Assembly: GCA_030844895.1 (NCBI GenBank)
Contig: CM061227.1
Location: 108,985,238-109,049,237 of the forward strand
DNA from: Ambrosia x helenae
Lineage: Eukaryota > Streptophyta > Magnoliopsida > Asterales > Asteraceae
Direction of reading: 5' to 3'
Length of the DNA stretch: 64,000 nucleotides
Shown: one piece after another, positions 11,360-21,353 of the stretch
How the letters are laid out: the number at the start of each line of letters is the position of its first letter
Position numbering within the stretch: the stretch's first letter is position 1
Program-made: the position numbers and the translations under genes
The notes under the pieces: generated by a model
What the model saw: only the letters and a program-made list of their open reading frames with translations
What the model was told of the DNA's origin: nothing
Databases searched by the model: none

Positions 11360-11996
11360 GTCAAAAACATGGAATCAAAACATATAAACTTTTATTCAAT
11401 AAACCCAACCCAGATTAAGAGAAAACCCTAAAAATACAAACAATCTCTACCTCACTACAACTCTCAACAACACTCAGAGATTAGAGATTAGAGATTATTA
11501 CAAGATAATCTCTATACAAAATACAAGAAGAATCAACATCAACAGATTGAGAATAATCTGTTGATAACTCTAACAAGAAACCCTAGATTGAGAGTACAAA
11601 GAAAGTGAAAGAGATGATATAATCTGATGGTACGTAATGACTGAATGGAGAGAGAAAGAGAGCTCTCTGTATTATATAGTCAGCTCCAAAGTCGATGCAC
11701 ATCAACAATCCAACGGTGCAAATGAGAGTAATAAAAATGATCCAACGGTACGGATTGCCACCCTGTCAAAGCAGCACCAAGATATGGGCTAACGAGATGG
11801 GCTTCTACAACAAGTCTTGGGCTCTCCATCTGCTATCCATCTGTTGGGCTCCATCATCAGCAATCCATATTCAGCTATCCAAGCCCACAAGCAATCCAAG
11901 CCCAACCTGCAATACTTATGCAATATGATGAAAATAAAGAAATAAAATGAGAGATAAAAAATATAAATATAAAATGTTTTACTTATATTTTTAACA
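11360..11996 (-). repeat. Copia 5' LTR
   Basis: Promoter-bearing LTR for the minus-strand element. It carries a 7-bp tandem duplication (AGAGATT) near 11480 not found in the partner and lacks the partner's 24-bp segment. Confidence 0.95.
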
Positions 11997-12121
11997 ACAA
12001 TCATAGTTTGTTTTGCTTTTGAAATCTTTGCTAGCAAACGATACATGTCAGCTTTCTTGTCTTGGGTTACTTATTGTAACGAACATATTGAAAAACTCAT
12101 CCCCCAACGGTTACTTATTGT

Positions 12122-12914
12122 CAGAGCCGTCCCTGAGAATTTATGCGCTAGGGTCGAGCTGCGAATTATGTGCCCTTTAACTTTATGTCTTAACGAAGTA
12201 AATAATGTAAAGTATTTTTTAAATGACGATTAAAGTAATATTAGATTGATGAATCAATTCTTCACAGTTTATTTTCCCAACAATATGTTTTCGATAGCTA
12301 TCATTGCTAATCCGTAAAGTTTTTTTTTTAACTTAAGTAGGCTAAGGTTTCATGAGTATCGGCTAATGGACTAATAGTTAAGTTACCTAAGTTTGCTAAT
12401 AGCCTAATAGGCTTGAGTTTTAGACGTTGGAGTTATAATGGGCGTATTACAAACTAACAAATTTTCCTCACTCTTTTATGGTTGCACATTTAACCCACCC
12501 CTATACAGTAACGAATGCAGATTGTTTTTTGACGGGAACACAAATCAAGGAAATTAACAAAGTGAAAATTAATAAAAATGTGAAAATTATGGTAAAAGCA
12601 TTTGAAAACTAAATTATTGTCTACTGCAGTTTGTACTATATTTTAAAACTAAATTAAATCATTTGAAAAGAAGTTGTGTACTACCGAGAAAATGACATTG
12701 ACCAAATATTTATACTATTTTATTGGATTTTACTTAACTACCATTCATCCTCTTCACACATCTTCACACCTCTTTAACATCGATTGCATGTTCTTAATAG
12801 TCACACAAATCGGAAGTATTTTTAGTGAACACAGTCCAACCATATGTAATGTGCCCCTCTAGAAATTGGGCCCGGGTCGGGAGTCCTCCCCGCACCCCCT
12901 CATAACCGGCCCTG
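12122..12914. mobile_element. hAT-like non-autonomous element with perfect 8-bp TSD
   Basis: The ends CAGAGCCGTCCCTGAG and CCTCATAACCGGCCCTG are imperfect inverted repeats. The flanking 8-mers CTTATTGT (12114-12121 and 12915-12922) are identical. There is no transposase frame inside the 793 bp, so it is a non-autonomous hAT. It belongs to a different family from the element at 4594. Confidence 0.8.
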
Positions 12915-12922
12915 CTTATTGT

Positions 12923-13496
12923 AACGAACCGCGAAAGATAAATGGGTGAGTATTGTTAACTTTTGTTTCCTTTGTCAAAAACACGAGAGTTGACAATTTT
13001 AAAAGGGGAAAGAATTGTGGGTGGGTTAGATTCGATGCCTAGTAGTAGAGTGGTGGTATGCAACAAGCCAACATTGTATGGTTTGGCTTAAACTGGACAC
13101 TTCCACTGAATAATTTGGTAGGTTTAGATTTATTTGAATGGTTGCTATGTATAGATGATTTGAAACTAACTAATATTATTACCATTGCCTTCAATATTGG
13201 CTACTACCTATCTATATATACTTGCCGCATGTGTGATGTGTCATGCATGTTTCTAAGCACTCAAGTCCAATTAGGGTTTTGGACCTCCAGATAGGGTTAT
13301 TGGTGAAAGGAGCCGAGTCTCTTTATTTTAAGGGATAGAGAGTTTAATGATGGGTTTCTTCCGGGCATGATTATCTCTATATATACAGAGTTTAATAATG
13401 GTACATAGCATGAATAACACATATAGCATAACAAGTAATAAATATTGGTTAATCGTTATTCGATAGTAAAAAAACAAAATAATAAGTTGACTAGTG
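12923..13496. other. No gene seen
   Basis: Unique sequence between the hAT element and the chromovirus. Frames are short and show no recognisable domain. Confidence 0.5.
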
Positions 13497-13501
13497 TTGA
13501 A

Positions 13502-16227
13502 TGTCACACCCTCAAATTTCGACTGCGGGGTTCATACCGCGAGACGCATGACATACCAGGATCCCATAGCCATAAGTCATATGAACGAACTCTAAATGCC
13601 CAAACCATTTAGTTCGTTTCAAAAACCAAGTTTAGTTAAGTTGCGGAAGCGTAAACCAAATTTAATCCTTTTAAAACCATGCGCAAAACAACGCGCCCAA
13701 ATTAAAACCATATGAAAGAAAATGTAAAAGCTTAATATGTAATTTAGGTGTATGCCCAAGACCCCAAATGCAATGAAGTGTGCAGTGCTTTCTAATCCTG
13801 GCACCGGAAGCTAACTACCTGCAAAAGCATATAAATCGTGGGTCAACAAACAATGTTGGTGAGTTCACTAGGTAAAGTAAATGAGTATGTAACTGCGCTG
13901 GTTTCCAAAACCACGTAAGTAAGTAAGTTGTGTTGGTGCCCCGCACCGTGTAACCACTAATTCATCGCATGTCAAGGGTAGCTAGCCCATTCATGATAAC
14001 TAACCGAATATACCGAACTGCTATGTACGTGTAGCCACATAAGTGTGCCGTATGCCTGACATCATTGTCTATCCACAATGATAATGTTTCGTAGTTATAG
14101 TTCACGCCCGCGCTCCCCGAGCCGGTGTGAGGTTTGTAAGACCTAATAGCGCTATCAACTAATAACCCGCTTGCCAACCCTGGCAACTCATTCGGTACGT
14201 GAGGACTTACAAAATGATAGAAATGGTTCAGTTTATCAAGGACACAATTGCGAATTAGCAAAGTGACCGACCCTCATAAGGATCCATGGCATCCCAACCC
14301 GGGATGTGTAAGTAGTCCCAAACCGGACTAGAAAATGTTAAGTAAAGTGTCTCATACCTGAGACGCATGCTTTTGAGAAAAAGAGTAGTGAAACTCACCT
14401 TAGGTCGCAAGTGAAAATCCAAATTCCACGAATAGTAACGTGCTACCGACTCCCTATTACAAATGTCACTAGGTGAGTATACGTGCGTAACCAACACACC
14501 ATGTAACTCGTTTATTCCAGACTTTTAAAAGTTCAAAACCGTGTAGTGACACCTAATGACTCTACATGCCCAAGTATGTCCTACGTATCCCGTTGGTGAT
14601 CATAGCAATTATTATCAGTTTAATACATCAAATACATCTCATACAAGTTTCCACACAAGTACATGTCAATTACGTACCACATAGAACTCCAAATAGTCAC
14701 TTAAAGACCCCGTACACAATCTGTGTTTTTAGGACAGATTGTGCGCTGTGAAAAACAATTTATTTAAAATACTTAACGAATGAATTAGAGTCCCAAATTT
14801 TTACTGAATTTTATTTGGGATTCACTCGACAATACCTATTTTTGTTTCTTAATTCCAAACACAAAAATTATAAAAATTCGTACAACACAGCAGTGTCCAG
14901 AAAATTTCCTCAACAGGTCAGTTTAGTAGGAAAATTATTAAAAATTGTGTATTCATCCAAACGAGATGAATCCACTTGGAAAAGCTCTATTTTTCCAGTA
15001 TTGACCTACTGTAAAAATTTCATAACCTAACTCCTTGTAAATCTCAAGTTATGACCATTTAAAGCTAGCCCAATTTACAAATCCGAAAATCTGATATGAC
15101 CCCTAATCAATTAAAATTCCAAAAACGACTCATACGATGTCCAAAATCGATGGTTTTGCCCATTATGAAAAGCTAAGACCTTGTACATTACAATCATGCA
15201 AAGAAATAATCAAAACAATCGATTTACCAACCCGTTACCGCCCCTTCAACACGTTCAAACAAATCTGTCAGAATCTTAAACTTGCATCCCAAGTAATCTA
15301 CAAACCCTAATTCTTCATAAACATCCCTAATACATGTATAACACCTATAGTACTGATTAAACACCATATTAATCATAGCAAAACACATATATTATCATGT
15401 GAAAACCCTAATCATGGCTGCTAATAACAATCATCATCATTAAATCATCAAGAACATTCAAGAACTCCTATACATACATGTATGCGATTTTGTATATATT
15501 ATTTTAGGGTTTTCAAAGTTTTTCAATCATCATAATTCATCAAAAATCGTAAGAACGTATACCTTGTGAAAGATTAAACTCCCTAGAGCCTTGAAATCAA
15601 ACCCGAACTAGCTTGATTAGTGAAAGATTGCTTGATTGCTTGAAAACAAAGAGAGAGGGGGTGGGGGGTTTCGCACGGCACCAAGGGGGCAAGGGAGTAG
15701 GGTTTTTATCTTTTTCCTTGCCTCCTAATTGTAAAAGGGCTTTGCTTGTTCCCCAAGCAATTGGTATTAGGGCCCTTCTAGTCCATTAACTTGACCCGTT
15801 AACCATGTTCTAGCCCAATACCGGACCCAATATTATTAACCATGCTAAATTATATAAAAACCATTATTTTTATTATTACATAGCATATCATTCATGTTGT
15901 GCACGTAATTTGCATGATCTACGCATTACCTTTCAGTTAGGCGATCATTCACAAAAACATGTAATTCACATAAGCACGTACTTCATGTTCACCAAAATTC
16001 ACTTGTATATATTATTGCTATGTATGTCACATAATTCACCAACGTTTGGGATACAGGACTCATGTGTGTGTTTAACAAGGATTTTCCTACGTATAACATA
16101 TGTTAGCATCTTCTAACATATGTTAAACCTACTTAACTAACCCTAGTTAAGTATCTAGCCATGTATGAACATGTAAGTTTACTAGAGTTCAGTAAAAGTA
16201 TTTAACCTGAAAATGCGGGGTGTCACA
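13502..16227 (-). repeat. Chromovirus 3' LTR
   Basis: Direct repeat of 21354-24079 with the same length (2726 bp). The plus strand starts TGTCACACCCTCAAA and ends GCGGGGTGTCACA. Short frames inside are mirrored in the other LTR and are not genes. Confidence 0.95.
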
Positions 16228-16360
16228 TCATCCCCAAGTTGAAAAGAATTTCGTCCCGAAATTCAGCAAGTAAACAATAAAGCCAGCTATAAAAATGTGT
16301 GCTTGGTTCCCGGATGTCACATCATCCCCAAGTTGAAAGGAATTTCGCCCCGAAATTCAC
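16228..16360 (-). other. Duplicated polypurine-tract region
   Basis: On the minus strand CAACTTGGGGATGA abuts the 3' LTR and is the likely polypurine tract. About 45 bp that include this tract and the last bases of the LTR (TGTCACATCATCCCCAAG) are repeated at about 16315-16360. A second LTR-edge/tract pair therefore lies roughly 90 bp inside the element. Confidence 0.75.
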
Positions 16361-16650
16361 TTTGAAAGAGCTGCTTTATGTTTAGCGTTCGATCTATGTT
16401 CATGTTCAGGTTCAGAAAAGAGGTGTGGGTATTTAAGCCGCATTTGATCTCTGCGTTCCCACGTGTATTCCGGTCCTATACGGGAATTCCATTGTATGTT
16501 AATAATAGGTATAGTGTTTTGCTTGAGTTTCTTGACGCCCTGCTCAAGAATCTCCACTGGTTCTTCCACGAACCGTAGCCGATCGTCCACCTGGATGTCC
16601 TCCAGTGGCACCATCAGTGTCGTATCGGATAAGCATTTCTTTAGATTCAA
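16357..16650 (-). pseudogene. Chromovirus C-terminal chromodomain fragment
   Basis: A 97-codon frame contains VPLEDIQVDDRLRFVEEPVE, a linker with VKKLKQ, then IQWNSRIGPEYTWERRDQM and YPHLF. This is the chromodomain tail of Tekay-type integrases. It is thought to direct insertion to particular chromatin. The frame is separated from the integrase by frame breaks near 16655-16790 and so would not be translated as part of pol. The methyl-lysine cage aromatics are partly replaced, as is usual for group II chromodomains. Confidence 0.8.
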
Positions 16651-16787
16651 TGCGATACGTGGGATACATCATGTACCCCACCGAGTTTATTACACGAGTT
16701 TAACTTGTAAGTTACCGGACCAATTCTTTCGACAATCCCGAATGGTCCAATGTATCGCGGGTTAACTTCCCCGTTTTTCAAAGCGTA

Positions 16788-18407
16788 TCACCCCTTCCAA
16801 GGTGACACCTTTAATAGAATCTTGTCCCCAACCTGGAACTCCAAAAGGTTTCCTACGCTTATCAGCGTAGCTTTTCTGATTTGCACTAACTTCTCAGAAG
16901 TTTCATGCATGGGTTCGGGACCTGTTAGTTGGCTATCCCCAACCTCAGTCCAACAAATAGGAGACCTACACTTGCGCCCGTAAAGTGCCTCGAAAGGCGC
17001 ACACTGTATCGAAGTGTGGTAACTGTTGTTGTAAGAGAATTCGATTAAGGGCAAGTGCTTATCCCAGTTATTACCAAAGTCCACCACACATGCTCGTAGC
17101 AGATCCTCTAATGTTTGGATGGTGCGTTCACTTTGTCCATCCGTCTGTGGGTGATAGGCTGTGCTCATATCAAGACGAGTTCCTAAAGCATCTTGGAGGG
17201 TAGTCCAGAAACGAGAAGTGAATCGCCCATCGCGATCAGATATAATGGAAGTAGGCACCCCATGCCTAGAGACTATCTCCTTGATGTATAGGTTCGCCAG
17301 CTTTTCTAACGAATCCGTTTCTTTTATTGCCAGGAAGTGGGCCGATTTGGTTAAACGGTCCACGATAACCCAAATCATGTTATGGCCCGTTGCTTTTCTA
17401 GGAAGCTTTGTAATGAAGTCCATGGAAATTCCATCCCATTTCCACATCGGAATCTCTGGTTGTTGGAGTAGGCCTGAAGGTTTTTGATATTCAATCTTAA
17501 CCTTCGCACAAGTCAAGCACTTACTAACATAAGTGGCTATCTCGGCTTTCATGTTTGGCCACCAGTATAGAGTCTTAAGATCTTGGTACATCTTGTCCGA
17601 ACCAGGATGTACCGAATAGCGAGAGGTATGTGCTTCATCGAGCACCAGTTGTCTGAGATCCCCAAATCGTGGTATCCAGACTCGATCCATGAAGTACTGC
17701 AGACCGTCTGTTCTCAGTTCTAAGTGCTTATCTGCACCATGTAGGGTCTCAAGCCCGATGTTTTCTTCCTTCAATGCCTCATCCTGGGCTTCACGTATCT
17801 TATCAGGAAGGTTAGAGTGAATGGTGAGTTGTAAGGCTCGCACTCTTTTGGGTTTCGTTTCCTTTCGACTGAGGGCATCAGCTACTACGTTAGCTTTCCC
17901 TGGATGATACTTGATGGCACAGTCATAATCGTTCAAAAGTTCAACCCAGCGACGTTGTCGTATGTTCAGCACTTTCTGATCGAATATATGCTGAAGGCTC
18001 TTGTGATCAGTGAAAATTGTGCACTTTGTTCCATAGAGGTAGTGCCTCCAGATTTTGAGAGCGAAAACCACCGCTCCCAGTTTCAAATCATGAGTGGGGT
18101 AATTCTTCTCATGGATCTTCAGTTGCCGCGATGCATATGCAATTACCTTATCACGTTGCATCAGTACGCACCCTAAACCTTGGATAGACGCATCACAATA
18201 TACTACAAAGTCCTCTGTACCCTCAGGCAACGATAATATCGGTGCGCTGCAAGGTTTGGACTTTAGTAGCTGAAAGGCGGATTCTTGGGCATCTCCCCAC
18301 TTATACGTAATACCTTTCTGCGTTAGGGCGGTGAGAGGTTGAGCGATCTTAGAAAATCCCTCAATAAATCTGCGATAATAACCAGCGAGACCAAGAAATT
18401 GGCGCAC
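16788..18407 (-). pseudogene. Chromovirus RNase H and integrase fragment
   Basis: A 539-codon frame begins inside the RT connection (MRQFLGLAGYYRRFIEGF). RNase H follows (VVYCDASIQGLGCVL, FTDHKSLQ, ADALSRKE), then an HHCC zinc finger (HTSRYSVHPG ... CLTCAKVK). The integrase core has MDFITKLP, SDRDGRF and YHPQTDGQSERTIQTLE giving D,D,E. It stops at KVSPWKG, where the family normally continues; one G appears to be missing from a G run at about 16787. At the other end it is out of frame with the RT fragment because of a one-base loss in an A run near 18439. Confidence 0.9.
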
Positions 18408-18409
18408 TT

Positions 18410-19690
18410 CAGTAGGGGTCCTAGGAGCCTCCCACTTTTGATAGCGTCAATCTTGGCTGGGTCCACATGTATTCCTGCCTCGTTGACCACATGCCCAAGG
18501 AATTGGACTTCTCGAATCCAGAAGTCACATTTGGTAAACTTTGCATACAGCTGCTCATTCCTCAGTAGTTCCAAGATTAGCCGCAGGTGCTGCTCGTGCT
18601 CCTCCCTGCTCTTGGAGTAAATCAATATGTCATCTATGAATACTATGACGAATTTGTCCAAGTAGGGCTTGCACACACGGTTCATTAGATCCATGAACAC
18701 CGTAGGTGCATTAGTTAGCCCAAATGGCATAACCAAAAACTCATAATGTCCATAACGGGTTCGAAACGCCGTTTTCGCCACATCCTCTTCTCGGACTCTC
18801 AGCAGATGGTACCCCGACCTCAAATCAATCTTAGAGTAGAAGCTCGACCCTTGCAGTTGGTCGAACAAATCATCAATACGAGGCAAAGGATATCGGTTCT
18901 TAATCGTTACCTTGTTCAACTCCCGATAATCTATGCACATACGAAAGCTCCCATCCTTCTTCTTAACAAACAGAACTGGAGCTCCCCATGGCGAAGAACT
19001 GGGTCTAATGAAACCCCTATCTAATAGCTCTTGGAGTTGGGTAGACAGTTCTTGAAGCTCCCCTGGTGCTAAACGGTACGGTGCGCGCGCAACTGGCGCT
19101 GCTCCAGGTGCAAGGTCAATCTGAAACTCCACTTGACGAACGGGTGGGAGTCCAGGTAGTTCCTCTGGGAAGACATCTTGGAAGTCTCGGACCACTGGGA
19201 TGTCCTCAATTCTAGTTTCGGTTTCAGCTCGAGTATCAGATATGTTAGCCAAAATGGCCGGATAGCCCTTACGAATACACTTTTGGGCCTTCAGATAGGA
19301 GATGATGCCCACCATGGCACCACCTCGATCACCCTGTATGGATAAGAGTTCTCCACTTGGGAGAGGAATGCGAACAATTTTCTCCTGACGGAGAATTTCC
19401 GCGCGTTGCTTGGACAACCAGTCCATGCCAACCACGAGATCAAAGCTACCTAGGGTGATAGGTAAGAGGTTGATGGCAAACAATTGCCCGTTCAACTCGA
19501 GCTTACAGTCACGATGTATATGGGTTACCTCGACAGGCTTCCCATCAGCCAGTTCAATAGAGTATGGGGTATCAAGAAGAGTAGGAACCATCCCTAATTG
19601 TTTGTTAAGTTTTGATGACACAAAACTATAGTCCGCACCAGTATCATATAAAATAGAGGCAAGAGTGTCGTATCCGTCACGACCTTGTTA
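18410..19690 (-). pseudogene. Chromovirus protease and reverse transcriptase fragment
   Basis: Reading back from 19690 the frame shows the protease active site as ILYDTGADYSF (about 19630-19660). It continues with VVGMDWLSKQRA and an RT with KKKDGSFRMCIDYRELN, LRSGYHLL, MPFGLTNAP and the catalytic box VFIDDILIYSK. It runs through FLGHVVNEAGI and breaks at DAIK, where the next fragment continues in another frame. The RT motifs are intact, including both Asp residues of the IDD box. The lesion is therefore at the junction, not in the catalytic core. Confidence 0.88.
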
Positions 19691-19699
19691 TCAGTCCTA

Positions 19700-19925
19700 G
19701 CTTCCCCAATGCCAATCACGAATGCTTTCCCACGAACCCCATTGTTGTTGTTCCGTTGTGGTAGTTGTTGTTGCAGGACTTATACCTCACACTATCCCAC
19801 GTTCTCTTGCTATCACCAACAGTAGAAAATGAAGTACCATGCTTCAAAAAAGGACCATGATCGGCAGTCTCATCTGTGAGTTTGCGAGTCAAGTGAAAGA
19901 TTTGTAGGTGAGCTGCAGTGGCCAA
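19700..19925 (-). pseudogene. gag C-terminal remnant lacking zinc knuckle
   Basis: A 69-codon frame with ARKLTDETADHG-like character resembles the region just before the gag zinc knuckle. An Asn-rich stretch then runs almost directly into the GKAFVIGIGEAR segment that leads into the protease. The CCHC knuckle normally between these parts is absent, which implies an internal deletion. The rest of gag is not readable upstream. Confidence 0.5.
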
Positions 19926-21336
19926 GCCACGAATCTGAGGGGCCCACCCTTTCGGTATAAAGTTTGATCCATTTGTAAGGTAGGTTAAATAGATTTGAGC
20001 CTATAGTGGCTATCTCCTATAGCCTGGTAGTGTAGGCGTCTATCTCAGACCCATCCGTCTTTATATAACAAAATTTCTGGATTTCACCACAGGGTGTTAC
20101 GTTCTCCTTCCAGGTATCTGTAACTCATCGAGTGTGCATGTAGCGTACATTACTCCATCCTGTCTGGGACAAATGCACATGGCAAAGACTTACACTATCG
20201 AAGCAATCAGACGGTCTCCTTCAGTTCCGTTGGAGTTATCGAGGTTTACAACCAATAAAAGGCTTGAAAATACGTTGTGCGTTCAAGGTATAAGAAAGTT
20301 CAAATGTGGAAGTCAGGGGAAAAGAATGATTTAGCAAAATAGATCTTTACTAGCTTGGAAGGATGCGAGGGCCTCAACCACCCTATCGTTGATCATAAGA
20401 CTCAGTCTTATCTAAGTTAGCAAAGGGAAATGAAAGAAAAGATAGGTAAGAAAAGGTAAGAGCCAATCGTCGCCATGCTCTGTCTAGATAGTAGAGCCTT
20501 CATCCTCACTTCCATGTGCTCGTCCTGCTCAGGTTCCCCTTCCATCTCTTATCCTTCCTCTTTTGCGATGTCAGTGTTATATGGTTCTCATCACGTACAA
20601 TCTCCTTCTCTAGTCCTATGTGAACCAGTTTAGTGGTAAGCTGTACCACTCGTTCCTCCAACCGTGGCTATCAGCCATTAGTAGGTTTCATCCTCCGTTG
20701 TGATGTTGCATTACATCGCAGGCTTTACGTAACTCCCCAAGTGTGTGTAACAAGTCCCGATCTAATGTGTTCCCATGAATCTACCATATACTTATGAGTA
20801 ACAGGGATATGCAGTCATACGTCCGCCCGCTCATACTAGGCGTAAGGTACTAAAGTAGGAAATAAGTTCTATATGCGTAACCTAGTCCCGTCTGAGTTTC
20901 GAATGGGAGTAAGAAAGATCAAGTAACAAGGAACGGAATCTAATTGTCTCCTTGCTCAGTGAAATAGGATAAGTCTCAGTATTCGGATTCCTTCATAGTT
21001 GATTTAATGGTACCACGTCATGCGCATCGTGCAGCTTCCTGTGTACGTGCGCCACAACGCTCGCAAGGGCTCCCTCCCTTGTACTATAGTTGTCTCCTCG
21101 TCCATGAGGTTAGTTAGGATATTACTCCCAGTAATGCGCCACCTGGTGTAACCCTAGGTTCCCACCATTGACGTGTTAAGAATTAAGTCTAGAACTAGAA
21201 GATAACATATCTCCTGAAATCATATGTTGTAGATATATGTAGCTAATAGCTAGTTGTGCACTTAAGTTGTGAGTGTACTTATGCTATGATGATTATAGAC
21301 TAGACTCAACATGCAGTCCTAGTTCACTATAACCAA
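19926..21336 (-). other. Chromovirus leader / degraded gag region
   Basis: There are 1.4 kb between the gag remnant and the primer site with no frame above about 70 codons and no recognisable gag motif. It is either the long leader typical of this lineage or gag eroded beyond recognition. Confidence 0.5.
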
Positions 21337-21350
21337 TGGCTCTGATACCA
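21337..21350 (-). other. Chromovirus primer binding site (tRNA-iMet)
   Basis: On the minus strand TGGTATCAGAGCCA starts three bases after the 5' LTR. It is complementary to initiator tRNA-Met. Confidence 0.88.
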
Positions 21351-21353
21351 ATC

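Larger units (their letters stand above)
5654..11996 (-). mobile_element. Copia LTR retrotransposon, apparently complete
   Basis: The element is 6.34 kb on the minus strand, bounded by direct LTRs that start TG and end CA and flanked by the 5-bp target duplication ACAAT (5649-5653 and 11997-12001). It has a tRNA-iMet primer site directly next to the 5' LTR, a G-run polypurine tract directly next to the 3' LTR, and one open gag-pol frame. The domain order protease, integrase, RT, RNase H makes it Copia. The LTRs differ mainly by a 24-bp segment present only in the left copy and a 7-bp tandem duplication present only in the right copy; base substitutions are few. It could be autonomous. Confidence 0.95.

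Noticed and set aside
13619..14751. Several short frames repeated exactly at 21471-22603
   Set aside because: They lie inside the two LTRs of one retrotransposon, which explains the duplication.
21337..21350. tRNA-like sequence TGGTATCAGAGCC, also at 11348 and 60919
   Set aside because: Each sits at an LTR edge and is a primer binding site; no tRNA cloverleaf is present.
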